Positions 44,427 through 53,353 of a stretch of 64,000 nucleotides of DNA are shown piece after piece; the first letter of the stretch is position 1, and every line of letters begins with the position of its first letter. The stretch spans positions 76,036 through 140,035 of the forward strand of contig CAYOJJ010000009.1 of the NCBI GenBank assembly GCA_964404255.1, read 5' to 3'. The notes below the pieces were generated by a model, which was not told where the DNA came from, did not search any database, and saw only the letters and a program-made list of their open reading frames with translations. The DNA comes from JAFDZW01 sp964404255. GTDB taxonomy: Bacteria > Bacteroidota > Ignavibacteria > Palsa-1295. Position numbers and translations under genes: made by a program.

Positions 44427-44467
44427 AAAAAAGCGATCGGTGAGTCATTACCGATCGCTTTTTTTTA
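44427..44467 (+). terminator. Rho-independent terminator of thrS
   Basis: AAAGCGATCGGT pairs with ACCGATCGCTTT around an 8-base loop, followed by a run of T residues. Confidence 0.9.
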
Positions 44468-44564
44468 TTAATACAGGTTCGACTGTAACCGGCTGCATCG
44501 TTTTGTGTTTTTAAGTGTCTATTAAATATAGGTTGTCCGTGTGTCCAGGCATTGGTATTGACAA

Positions 44565-47219
44565 ATGAAAAGTTGGTTGTTGGTAATACTATTGGTCATA
44601 CCTTGTGTTGCAGCAGCACAGGTAAATCCGTACGCTCGTTTGAGCGATCCGCTATCGGTGGCTCGGCTTGATGATTCGCTTCACGAACCGATTGAAGCGA
44701 TCACCAGCAATAAGATACCACCTCAAACCGACCCCGATGAATATAATATTCTTGCTTCGGTGAGCGGAAAAGGTATTCTTACTCATCTTTGGTTTGTGTA
44801 CGATGTGCCCGATACCGCGGCTCATCTGAAGATATGGGTCGATGATAAATTAATAGCCTCCTGTACTATCAATGAACTGGTAACCAGCGAACACGGACCG
44901 ATCAGACCGCCGCTTGCAAGGTATTCCAGTGGCTGTTGGGTGAGTGATGTGCAAGTCCCGTTCGAGCATTCTCTTAAAATAACCTACCATCAGACCGTTC
45001 AAAATCTATTTTGGTATGCTGTCCATTGGAGGCCGGTGCTGCCAATGGTGCAGCTTCCGGCAGTCGGTTCGGCTATGTTATCGCAATGGCAGCGTGAGGC
45101 CGAACAAGCCTATACCACTAATAACCTATGGGTAGGGGCAGCTCATGATAGTATTGGCTTTTCAACATTGTTGAAAGCTCAGGATACTATAGAGATCGCT
45201 GCACTCGATGGGCCCGGCTATATTCAAACCTTATGCTTTGAACCTACATCGGTAGATCGGCCTACGCTCGATTCTCTGATCGTAGAGATCTCATGGGACG
45301 ATTGTTCTATCCCGTCGGTATCGGTTTCGCTTGGGAAATTATTCGGGGCGTTGGTCTGGCCCCGGGTAATGGATTATTGGTATCTCAAATGTGATGGTAC
45401 TTCAAAAATGACCTGTTTATTCCCAATGCCATTCGAACAACGGGCCAATATTAAACTCATAAATATCAGAACGCAGGAGTATTATTTACCGGTCAGCGGA
45501 TATATCCTTTACTCACGAAAAAAAATAGATCGCCGCACGAGCGGTTATTTTTATACCAGCGTGCAGAGTACCCCCGAAACCCGTTACCATGTCTGGCATC
45601 CGATGCAGCATACGCTCGGAAGAGGCCAGTATGTCGGTACTCTTTTGCAGTTGCCAACAATCAAAAGCCCGGATGTTCTTGAGGGCGATCCGATGTTTAC
45701 GATCGATTCCAACCCAAAAACCTCTTACAGATTGACCGGTACGGAAGATTATTTCGATGGCGGTAATTACTTTACGGGTCAAAGAAATCCGTCTCCGTTC
45801 GGAGGATGCTTTAATTGGGCGACAGGAATGTGCCGCTTTCATTGTCTCGATGCTATTACTTTTTCATCGTCATTCGATTTCGATTTTCAGCACGGGTATA
45901 ATACCGATGTACATGAAGAATACCAGACGGTTACATTTTATTACAAGCAATGGGTACCATTCTGGATAGACCGCGATACCATAAAAGCAGAAGAGCAGTG
46001 GGGAATATCGGGTTCCGGTTATACACCGTTGGAACAAGTATCGATCGTCGTTGGCGATTATCCGCTAACTTCTCTTCAGGCCGATGAGCAGGGGAAATTT
46101 AAATGGATAGGAATAGTACCGAACAGAATTCCGGAAGGGAAGTATATCGTCAGTGTGAATACTATCGAAAATCCGAATCCCATTTATGTAATTAAGAGAC
46201 CTGCCATCCGACCTCTTGTCGATACGTTGCCGATCGTTCTTGAAATCCGGGATACCCTAAGTTTTAGCGTAAGCGGTTTTTTACCAGGTGAGCGGCTTTC
46301 GATCTATTTAGATTCGGAGCTTATCCAACCGCTTTCCCCTTTTATAGTCAGACCCAATTATCGGGCTAATAGCCGGATCGTTATTCCATCCGTCGATTCC
46401 GGCGATCATCAATTATCTGTCATCGGCGAATATCGGGATACCGCCCGGTGCTCCATCCCGATCTTAGTTACCTCTCGAAGAGATTATGAATTCGAGCGCC
46501 TTTCTTTATCCGATACGACGGTATCGAAGAATATCGAAGTGCGCGTTGCCAGTTGGGCCTGGTGGACTTCCTTTGGAGAGCAATCCTTTGTTCAATTTCG
46601 TCCGGATGCTACTAACCGGGAAGTATCATTTGACTTTTGGGTGCCAAAGTCGGGAAAATATTCGATTAATGGCTTTACTTCGGCCGGTTTTGAATTTGGA
46701 CGCTACGATTGCCTGGTTGATGGGATAGGCTTTTGCTCGATCGATGGGTATGATCCGGCTTCGAATGGAATTGTTCATTCGTTTGGCCCTTGGAATATTA
46801 GCTTACTTGCCCTCGATAGCGGGCTCCACCGTTTTAGCTTTATCTATAAAGGCCATGATCCAAAGGCGACCGATAGTTTGCTTTGGGCCGACCGGTTTTT
46901 CCTTACTCCCTATGCTGTTGATAGTACTAATACCGGCAGTAAAATTGATCCTTCAGGATCGGTAGCCGTGGAATTGTTTCCCAACCCGGTCTCAACGGGA
47001 ATGCTCTTTATCAGAAGCAGGGAGAATAGGGAGCATTCCGATGTCACTTTTCGAATCGTCGATCGACTGGGGCATTTGGTTGCCGAGCAACCCCATCGAG
47101 CCTGGGATGGAGAGATCATCACCCTTGAGGTTCGCAGGCTGTGCTCCGGAGAATATGATCTTGAAGTTCTTGGTGATAAAGGGGTATGTTTCCGGGGAGC
47201 TTTCATTGTTGTAAAATAG
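44565..47219 (+). CDS. T9SS-secreted GH172 (DUF2961)-type protein
   Basis: The protein has 884 residues. The signal peptide (LLVILLVIPCVAAAQ) leads into a DUF2961 domain (about residues 25-475), with GILTHLWFVYDVPD, LTGTEDYFDGGNYF, SPFGGCFNW and CRFHCLDAI. The last phrases hold acidic residues of the double jelly-roll active site in GH172. GH172 enzymes act on alpha-D-fructofuranosyl or D-arabinofuranosyl sugars, but the substrate here is unknown. The middle (about 480-640) has Ig-like domains, followed by a carbohydrate-binding-like domain (about 650-790). A T9SS sorting domain ends it (VELFPNPVSTGMLF, then RGAFIVVK). It separates thrS from infC-rpmI. Confidence 0.82.
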   Translation: MKSWLLVILLVIPCVAAAQVNPYARLSDPLSVARLDDSLHEPIEAITSNKIPPQTDPDEYNILASVSGKGILTHLWFVYDVPDTAAHLKIWVDDKLIASCTINELVTSEHGPIRPPLARYSSGCWVSDVQVPFEHSLKITYHQTVQNLFWYAVHWRPVLPMVQLPAVGSAMLSQWQREAEQAYTTNNLWVGAAHDSIGFSTLLKAQDTIEIAALDGPGYIQTLCFEPTSVDRPTLDSLIVEISWDDCSIPSVSVSLGKLFGALVWPRVMDYWYLKCDGTSKMTCLFPMPFEQRANIKLINIRTQEYYLPVSGYILYSRKKIDRRTSGYFYTSVQSTPETRYHVWHPMQHTLGRGQYVGTLLQLPTIKSPDVLEGDPMFTIDSNPKTSYRLTGTEDYFDGGNYFTGQRNPSPFGGCFNWATGMCRFHCLDAITFSSSFDFDFQHGYNTDVHEEYQTVTFYYKQWVPFWIDRDTIKAEEQWGISGSGYTPLEQVSIVVGDYPLTSLQADEQGKFKWIGIVPNRIPEGKYIVSVNTIENPNPIYVIKRPAIRPLVDTLPIVLEIRDTLSFSVSGFLPGERLSIYLDSELIQPLSPFIVRPNYRANSRIVIPSVDSGDHQLSVIGEYRDTARCSIPILVTSRRDYEFERLSLSDTTVSKNIEVRVASWAWWTSFGEQSFVQFRPDATNREVSFDFWVPKSGKYSINGFTSAGFEFGRYDCLVDGIGFCSIDGYDPASNGIVHSFGPWNISLLALDSGLHRFSFIYKGHDPKATDSLLWADRFFLTPYAVDSTNTGSKIDPSGSVAVELFPNPVSTGMLFIRSRENREHSDVTFRIVDRLGHLVAEQPHRAWDGEIITLEVRRLCSGEYDLEVLGDKGVCFRGAFIVVK

Positions 47220-47274
47220 CGCTTTAAACGAACTTTTTCAGAGCTTGGGGAGTTAGCATTCGCTATTTGAAAAT

Positions 47275-47306
47275 GCGGCCTGACTATAGGTCACCGCGCT
47301 ATTTTT
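47275..47306 (+). terminator. Probable terminator after the GH172-type gene
   Basis: GCGG/CCGC with an inner TGAC/GTCA stem and a small bulge, followed by CTATTTTT. Its role as a terminator rather than an infC leader structure is uncertain. Confidence 0.45.
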
Positions 47307-47373
47307 AACTTAACGGAAGATTATTTGATACTGGTTACAACGAATTCCGTTTGTCTTAGCCTAAAAACGATCC

Positions 47374-48108
47374 ATGGCTAAACAAACGTTTACTCCAATT
47401 TTAAAGCCGAAACCGGCTCCGAGGCAGAACCGCTTTAGCCGCGAAATGCCCGTAAAGAACTTCGGGGTACGTCTGAACGAACAGATCCGTGTCCCGCAGA
47501 TCCGCGTCATTGACGAAGAAGGTCCCGTGGGCGTAATGTCGCCCCAGGAAGCGATGAGGCTTGCAGAAGAGCGCGGGGTCGATCTGATCGAGATCGCTCC
47601 GAATGCCGAGCCGCCGGTTTGTAAACTGATGGATTTTGGCAAGTACCGCTACGAACAGCAAAAGCGGGATCGCCAGGCTAAGTCAACGCAGCATAAACAA
47701 TTGATGAAAGAGCTGCGCTTTCATCCGGGTACCGATACCCACGATTTCGATTTTAAGATGCGCCACGCCCGTACCTGGATCGAGGAAGGGCATAAAGTAA
47801 AGGTGACCGTCCAATTCCGCGGTCGCCAGATCGCTTATAAAGAGTTTGGAGAAAAACTGCTTGCCCGTTTTGGGGAGCAGATCTCAGACATTGCGAAGAT
47901 CGATCAGGATATTAGCCTTTCCGGAAAGCTCATGACCATGGTCTTTTCGCCGGGTAAATCTAAAGGTGGCGGCGGTGGCAAAAAATCGGCCGATGGAGGA
48001 GGCAATACTTCAGGCGAACCGACAGAATTTGCCCTTAAGCTAAAGAAAGTGGTAAAGCTTGAAGAACCAGCTTCGCCGGCTGCGGATGCAGCTGCCCCAA
48101 AAGAATAA
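47374..48108 (+). CDS. infC: Translation initiation factor IF-3 with a C-terminal extension
   Basis: The protein has 244 residues, while IF-3 is usually about 180. The N-domain (VRLNEQIRVPQIRVIDEEG) and C-domain (KELRFHPGTDTHDFDFKMRHA, VTVQFRGRQIAYKEFG) are intact. From about residue 192 the protein continues as a Gly/Lys-rich linker with five glycines, then an Ala/Pro/Glu-rich tail absent from standard IF-3. IF-3 binds the 30S subunit and checks the start codon. An ATG start is used rather than a rare codon such as the AUU of E. coli. rpmI follows after 21 bases. Confidence 0.96.
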   Translation: MAKQTFTPILKPKPAPRQNRFSREMPVKNFGVRLNEQIRVPQIRVIDEEGPVGVMSPQEAMRLAEERGVDLIEIAPNAEPPVCKLMDFGKYRYEQQKRDRQAKSTQHKQLMKELRFHPGTDTHDFDFKMRHARTWIEEGHKVKVTVQFRGRQIAYKEFGEKLLARFGEQISDIAKIDQDISLSGKLMTMVFSPGKSKGGGGGKKSADGGGNTSGEPTEFALKLKKVVKLEEPASPAADAAAPKE

Positions 48109-48129
48109 GTGTAATAAAGGATCATAACT

Positions 48130-48324
48130 ATGCCAAAAACTAAGACCCATTCCGGCGCTAAAAAGCGCTTCAGTGTAACCGCCAGCGGCAAAGTGAAACG
48201 CGAAAAGCCGTTTCATAGCCATATTCTTACCTCAAAGACGCAGAAGCGCAAGCGTTCGTTGCGTCAATCGGCTATTTTGAATACGACCGATAGCAAGAAG
48301 ATCAAGATGCTTCTTGCCGAGTAA
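48130..48324 (+). CDS. rpmI: 50S ribosomal protein L35
   Basis: The protein has 64 residues and is strongly basic. MPKTKTHSGAKKRFSVTASGKVKR and LTSKTQKRKRSLRQ are diagnostic of L35. It is co-transcribed with infC. The usual next gene, rplT (L20), is not here; a terminator and an unrelated T9SS gene follow instead. Confidence 0.97.
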   Translation: MPKTKTHSGAKKRFSVTASGKVKREKPFHSHILTSKTQKRKRSLRQSAILNTTDSKKIKMLLAE

Positions 48325-48346
48325 GAGATATTCGGTTTTTTCAGTC

Positions 48347-48378
48347 AAAAAGGCGGCTTTTATGGCCGCCTTTTTTGT
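48347..48378 (+). terminator. Rho-independent terminator after rpmI
   Basis: AAAAAGGCGGC pairs with GCCGCCTTTTT around a 7-base loop. Confidence 0.88.
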
Positions 48379-48412
48379 TAAACTAAATCTCATAATGCGG
48401 CTCTAAGCAGAT

Positions 48413-50020
48413 ATGAAAATCACAGGGATTCTATCGATACTGCTCATCGCGTCGATGCTTCGGGCACAGCCGGAAAATATTCAGGTGCCGGGTGGTATCG
48501 TTTTCGATGGCGAGCCGTATATAGTAGTCGATCCCCACGATCCGAATATCGTAACGGCGGCCTGGATGTCGGGAGTCCTAACCGATATCGTCGTAGGTAT
48601 TAGAACAAGCGTTTCGAGCGATGGCGGCCATAGCTGGCACGATCAAAATGTATTGCCTCATTTTGGGAAAGGCTGGCACTCCGCCGATGTGTCGATGGGC
48701 TATTCCAAAACCGGCATTCTCTATGTCTGCTATATCGATTACCGACAAAGCCCAGATTCCGGTGGTATTTATGTTGCCCGCTCTACCGATCATGGTTCGA
48801 CATGGGCGGCACCGGTTCAAGCCTTTGATGCACTTGAAGTCCCAAATAAAGCAGCAGTCGATAGGCCATGGATGGTCATAGATAATTCGGGGAGTGCTTC
48901 CGATGGTACTATTTATATCTGCACAAAACCTGCGCCATGGATATTACCCACAAAAGAAGCCCCGAACCGTCCCTATTTTAAACGCTCGACCGATGGAGGG
49001 GCGACCTGGTCTGCTATTGCTACACTTGATGGCGGGACATATCCGAATGGCTATATACTGGCGGCTCCGATGCCGGCTCCGGCCGTTATTTCCAATGGAT
49101 CGTTCTCGGTGGTGTATCCATCGGTGCAGCTACTGCAACCTGCCCGATACATCTTCGAGCGCTCGTATGATAAGGGGTTGTCCTTCGAGCAGCATATCGT
49201 TGTCGAAAAGTACAGTGCCGTCATCAAGGGAGATACTCTTACCAAGCTGGGATACAAACTGCTTGCCGATCCCAATGATAGTAACCGATTATCGCTTATC
49301 ATACCCGGTGATACGCTCGGTGATTGGGATGTCTTTGTCAGCAGTTCTACCGATGGTGGTCGTAATTGGGCTACACCGGTTCGGGTAAATGACGATGCCG
49401 TGGGGAATGGGGTCGTGCAAGATCTTGTCTGGGGATCGTATGCGCCGAATGGAGATCTGGTGGTTGTCTGGCGCGATAGGAGAAATGCTACACAAACGGG
49501 GTATGAGGTACCCTCCGACATTTACTATGCTATTTCGAAAGATAATGGCCTGACCTTCGGCAAGAATATTCGTCTCTCCAGCGAAAGCGCCCAGCATATT
49601 CAGGCTTTAAACGGGGCAGGTAATGATTTCCAATGCTCCGCTATTGCCGGCGATAGCCTTTGCGTTATCTGGGGCGATTCTCGTAACGGTAAGGTACAGA
49701 TCTTTTTTGCCAAAGCTTCTCTGGAAACCGGCAATTCATCCGTTTGGGAATTGCCTCAAAGCGACCAGGAAATAGCGGTATATCCCACCGTCGTTAAGAA
49801 TATGTGTACGGTAGCGCTGGAAGGAAATTATCCTAAAGTTGAAGGCAGATTGGTCTCAACTACCGGTACTGTCTTCCCGGTCAGTCTTACTAAAATAGAG
49901 AATGGAGAAGTAAGCAGTTTTTCTGCAAAATTCTCTTCTGAGCTACCGGCAGGCGCTTATGTCTTAGAGCTCCATGCTTCGGAAAAGATGTTCAGGCAGA
50001 AGATCGTGGTGGTCCACTAA
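48413..50020 (+). CDS. T9SS-secreted BNR/sialidase-type propeller protein
   Basis: The protein has 535 residues. A signal peptide (ILSILLIASMLRAQ) precedes a six-bladed propeller with Asp-box motifs (SSDGGHSWHD, STDHGSTWAAP, STDGGATWSA, STDGGRNWATPV, SKDNGLTFGKN) and further blades with similar strands. This resembles sialidases and exo-sialidase-like proteins, but the catalytic Arg triad cannot be traced with confidence, so enzymatic activity is open. The last 80 residues form a T9SS-type sorting domain (EIAVYPTVVKNMCTVAL, then LHASEKMFRQKIVVVH). It stands alone after rpmI. Confidence 0.82.
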   Translation: MKITGILSILLIASMLRAQPENIQVPGGIVFDGEPYIVVDPHDPNIVTAAWMSGVLTDIVVGIRTSVSSDGGHSWHDQNVLPHFGKGWHSADVSMGYSKTGILYVCYIDYRQSPDSGGIYVARSTDHGSTWAAPVQAFDALEVPNKAAVDRPWMVIDNSGSASDGTIYICTKPAPWILPTKEAPNRPYFKRSTDGGATWSAIATLDGGTYPNGYILAAPMPAPAVISNGSFSVVYPSVQLLQPARYIFERSYDKGLSFEQHIVVEKYSAVIKGDTLTKLGYKLLADPNDSNRLSLIIPGDTLGDWDVFVSSSTDGGRNWATPVRVNDDAVGNGVVQDLVWGSYAPNGDLVVVWRDRRNATQTGYEVPSDIYYAISKDNGLTFGKNIRLSSESAQHIQALNGAGNDFQCSAIAGDSLCVIWGDSRNGKVQIFFAKASLETGNSSVWELPQSDQEIAVYPTVVKNMCTVALEGNYPKVEGRLVSTTGTVFPVSLTKIENGEVSSFSAKFSSELPAGAYVLELHASEKMFRQKIVVVH

Positions 50021-50069
50021 TTTTTTCAAAAATCTTTTGCTTTTTAGTTACAGAATACGAATGTAATCG

Positions 50070-50077
50070 TATTTTTG
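50070..50077 (+). promoter_or_regulatory. Bacteroidota-type -7 element for the purN operon
   Basis: TATTTTTG, 22 bases before the TTG start of purN. No -33 TTG was found at the usual distance. Confidence 0.45.
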
Positions 50078-50099
50078 CATTTTCCACGTTTTACTAAGA

Positions 50100-50702
50100 T
50101 TGCTACGACTGGCGGTATTTGCTTCGGGCAGAGGTTCTAATCTCCGCGCGATCGTTGATGCTATCCATTTAGGGACGCTCAAGGGTATCGAACCGGTGCT
50201 GGTGATCTCCAATAATTCCTCAGCCGAAGCGCTCGAAATAGCTCGTACCAACGGCATCGAAGCGATCCATTATTCGATCGTCAGTGCCGGTGGCGATGAA
50301 ACGACGTATGAGCAGGGAATGCTCGAACTTCTTAGAAGCCGCCATATCGATCTAATCGCCTTGGCGGGCTATATGAAGAAGATCCCTCAGGCGATCATCG
50401 AGGCCTATCGTGGAAAGATTGTGAACGTCCATCCGGCCTTACTACCGGATTTCGGTGGAGAAGGAATGTACGGCGTTCATGTCCATAAGGCGGTGCTCTC
50501 AGCGGGGAAACAGAGGAGCGGAGCAACCGTCCATTTCGTGGAAGAAGATTACGATTCCGGTGCTATCGTCCTGCAAGCCGAATGTGCTATCGATGAGAAC
50601 GAAACACCCGAATCGCTCGCTCGCAAAGTGTTATCACTCGAACATGACTTGTATCCAAAGGCGCTGCAACTGATCGTTAAGCGCCTGGAGCATCAATCCT
50701 GA
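50100..50702 (+). CDS. purN: Phosphoribosylglycinamide formyltransferase (GART)
   Basis: The protein has 200 residues from a TTG start. LAVFASGRGSNLRAI is the phosphate-binding start of the family. The catalytic Asn and His lie in NVHPALLPDF, and the catalytic Asp in VEEDYDSGAIVLQ. The enzyme transfers a formyl group from 10-formyl-tetrahydrofolate to GAR in purine synthesis. Its stop codon overlaps the purH start by one base. Confidence 0.96.
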   Translation: MLRLAVFASGRGSNLRAIVDAIHLGTLKGIEPVLVISNNSSAEALEIARTNGIEAIHYSIVSAGGDETTYEQGMLELLRSRHIDLIALAGYMKKIPQAIIEAYRGKIVNVHPALLPDFGGEGMYGVHVHKAVLSAGKQRSGATVHFVEEDYDSGAIVLQAECAIDENETPESLARKVLSLEHDLYPKALQLIVKRLEHQS

Positions 50703-52237
50703 TGGATCATCCAGTAACGATTAAAACTGCCGTTCTTTCGGTTTCCGATAAAAGCGGATTGAAGGAATTAGCCGCCGAATTAATTAGCCATGGAGTAGAG
50801 CTGTATTCTACCGGCGGCACTGAAAAATTTCTTCACGATAATGGCTTTGCCGTTAAGAGCATTTCCGATCTGACTCATTTCCCAGAGATGATGGATGGCA
50901 GAGTAAAGACGCTTCATCCTTCCATCCATGGTGGGTTACTTTATAGCCGCGACGACCCCGTGCATGTTGTGCAGGCAACCGAGCATAAGATCAAGGCGAT
51001 CGATCTGCTTATTGTAAACCTCTATCCTTTCGAGGCAACGGTTGCTAATCCCAATTCCACTCACGAAGATATCGTTGAAAATATCGATATCGGTGGTCCG
51101 GCAATGCTCCGCAGCGCCGGAAAGAATTACGATGCTGTAAGTCTGCTTACTTCTCCATCACAGTACCCGGGCTTTATACAGGAGCTTACTGCAAATAATG
51201 GTAAGATATCCGGCACGACAAGGCTTCGCCTCGCAGCCGAAGGCTTCGAGCATGTTGCCCGCTACGATCGTGCGATCTCCGATTATTTTATTACTTATAC
51301 CGGGGCGAAGCTTCGTTACGGTGAGAATCCTCATCAATCAGCATTTGTAACCGGTACAGCGCTACGCGAGCTGTATGATCAGCTTTGGGGTAAAGAGCTC
51401 TCGTTTAATAATTACCTCGATGCTTCAGCATCGCTGGAGATCATCTCTGAGTTTTTAGATGATCCCAAAGCAGTCGTCGGTATCATCAAGCATACTAATC
51501 CCTGCGGTATTGCCGAAGGAGCTTCCGTACTGGAAGCTTTTGAATCAGCGTTTAAGACCGATACCGAAAGCCCGTATGGTGGTATCATTGTTATGAACCG
51601 CCCCTGTACGGTAGCGCTGGCTCAGCGCTTGAATGAGTTTTTCAGCGAAGTTATTCTCGCACCGTCATTTGATGATGACGCCCTTACACTCTTGCAAAAG
51701 AAAAAGGACCGCCGCTTGCTTCGTTTCGATCCGAAGAAACTGCTATCGACGATGGCCACAGAAAAGCAGACCCGTTCTATCGTCGGCGGGGCTATCACGC
51801 AGGAGCGTGATCTACCACTCTATGCCGTACAATCACTGCAATCGGTGACCGGCCGCAGCGTGACGGAAGATGAACTTAACGGATTAGTCTTTGCGTGGAA
51901 AATTTGTAAGCACGTAAAGAGCAACGCTATTGTTTATGCGCGTACCGATGCCGGATTTGCGCATACGATCGGCATTGGCTGCGGCCAAACTTCCCGCGTT
52001 GCTTCCAGTCGTATCGCTGTCGATAATGCCAAACGCTTCGGCCATGAACTCAAGGGTTCGGTCGTTGCCAGCGACGCATTTTTCCCCTTTGCCGATGGCC
52101 TGCTTGAAGCAGCCGATGCCGGGGCCGTTGCCGTCATCCAGCCCGGCGGCTCGATTAGGGATGAAGAAGTTATTGCTGCGGCAACGCAGCGCAACGTATC
52201 GCTGGTCTTGACCGGCATGCGTCATTTTAAACACTGA
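50702..52237 (+). CDS. purH: Bifunctional AICAR transformylase/IMP cyclohydrolase
   Basis: The protein has 511 residues. The N-terminal IMP cyclohydrolase (MGS fold: AVLSVSDKSGLKELA, LYSTGGTEKFL) is followed by the AICAR transformylase part, with GENPHQSAF and the catalytic segment KHTNPCG. The two activities complete IMP synthesis. The gene is coupled to purN. It is followed by mreB after 32 bases, so purine and shape genes may share transcripts. Confidence 0.97.
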   Translation: MDHPVTIKTAVLSVSDKSGLKELAAELISHGVELYSTGGTEKFLHDNGFAVKSISDLTHFPEMMDGRVKTLHPSIHGGLLYSRDDPVHVVQATEHKIKAIDLLIVNLYPFEATVANPNSTHEDIVENIDIGGPAMLRSAGKNYDAVSLLTSPSQYPGFIQELTANNGKISGTTRLRLAAEGFEHVARYDRAISDYFITYTGAKLRYGENPHQSAFVTGTALRELYDQLWGKELSFNNYLDASASLEIISEFLDDPKAVVGIIKHTNPCGIAEGASVLEAFESAFKTDTESPYGGIIVMNRPCTVALAQRLNEFFSEVILAPSFDDDALTLLQKKKDRRLLRFDPKKLLSTMATEKQTRSIVGGAITQERDLPLYAVQSLQSVTGRSVTEDELNGLVFAWKICKHVKSNAIVYARTDAGFAHTIGIGCGQTSRVASSRIAVDNAKRFGHELKGSVVASDAFFPFADGLLEAADAGAVAVIQPGGSIRDEEVIAAATQRNVSLVLTGMRHFKH

Positions 52238-52269
52238 GTTTTTGAATACCACCGTAAGCACCTCGAAGA

Positions 52270-53289
52270 ATGCTTAATCTCTTCAGCGCTGATATAGCGA
52301 TCGATCTTGGAACTGCCAATACCCTCATTTATATGAAGGGGAAAGGGATCGTCCTGAACGAGCCCTCCATTGTTGCCTACGATACGACGACGAAGAAGAT
52401 CATCGCCGTCGGTCGTGAAGCCCAGGCTATGCTCGGGCGTACGCACCGCGACATCCAAACGATCCGCCCGATGAAAGACGGTGTGATCGCCGATTTCGAA
52501 ATTGCCGAAGGTATGCTTCGCTCGCTCATCAAAAAGTGTCATCCATCGTGGATGCCTTCACGCCGAATCGTGATCAGTGTACCAAGCGGTATCACTGAAG
52601 TAGAAAAGCGCGCCGTTCGCGATAGCGCCGAGCACGCCGGTGCAAAAGAAGTGCACCTGATCTATGAACCGATGGCTGCTGCTATCGGTATCGGTCTCGA
52701 CGTCGATGCTGCTGTTGGTAATATTATTATCGATATCGGTGGTGGTACGACGGAGATCGCTGTTATTGCTCTTTCGGGTATCGTCAATCAGGAATCGCTT
52801 CGTACAGCTGGTGACGAACTTACCGATGCGGTAGTACTCTTCTTCAAGAAGAACTACAACATGCTTATTGGTGAGCGTACGGCCGAGCTGATCAAGTGCC
52901 AGGTTGGTAGTGCCATGCCGCTTGAAGAAGAGTTGATCGTTGAGGTAAAAGGCCGCGATCTTGTTGCCGGTATTCCGAAGACGATCGAAGTATCGAGCGT
53001 TGAAGTACGCGAAGCACTAGCCGAGCCGGTGAACCAGATCGTTGAAGCCGTTAAACGCAGCCTCGAGCGCACTCCCCCGGAGCTTTCAGCCGATATTCTC
53101 GATCGCGGTATGATGCTCTCTGGCGGTGGTGCCTTATTGAAAGGGCTTGACGAGCGCCTCCGCTTAGAGACTAATCTTCCGGTTCACGTCGCGGATGATC
53201 CATTGACGGCGGTTGTACGCGGAGCCGGACGAGTAGTTGAAGATGTACCGAAATATATGAAAGTGTTGCTTAAGAGCAAACGCTATTGA
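52270..53289 (+). CDS. mreB: Rod shape-determining protein MreB
   Basis: The protein has 339 residues. IAIDLGTANTLIYMKGKGIV (phosphate 1), DIGGGTTEIAVIALSGIV (phosphate 2) and the adenosine motif MLSGGGALLKGLDERL mark the actin-like ATPase. MreB filaments under the inner membrane guide lateral wall synthesis, so the cell is likely rod-shaped. It heads the mreBCD block. Confidence 0.98.
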   Translation: MLNLFSADIAIDLGTANTLIYMKGKGIVLNEPSIVAYDTTTKKIIAVGREAQAMLGRTHRDIQTIRPMKDGVIADFEIAEGMLRSLIKKCHPSWMPSRRIVISVPSGITEVEKRAVRDSAEHAGAKEVHLIYEPMAAAIGIGLDVDAAVGNIIIDIGGGTTEIAVIALSGIVNQESLRTAGDELTDAVVLFFKKNYNMLIGERTAELIKCQVGSAMPLEEELIVEVKGRDLVAGIPKTIEVSSVEVREALAEPVNQIVEAVKRSLERTPPELSADILDRGMMLSGGGALLKGLDERLRLETNLPVHVADDPLTAVVRGAGRVVEDVPKYMKVLLKSKRY

Positions 53290-53353
53290 TCCTGTTGGCG
53301 GCGGCAACGTGCTGCTGCCACAGTGAGCGTACTCTCGCTGGCACGAATCCATC

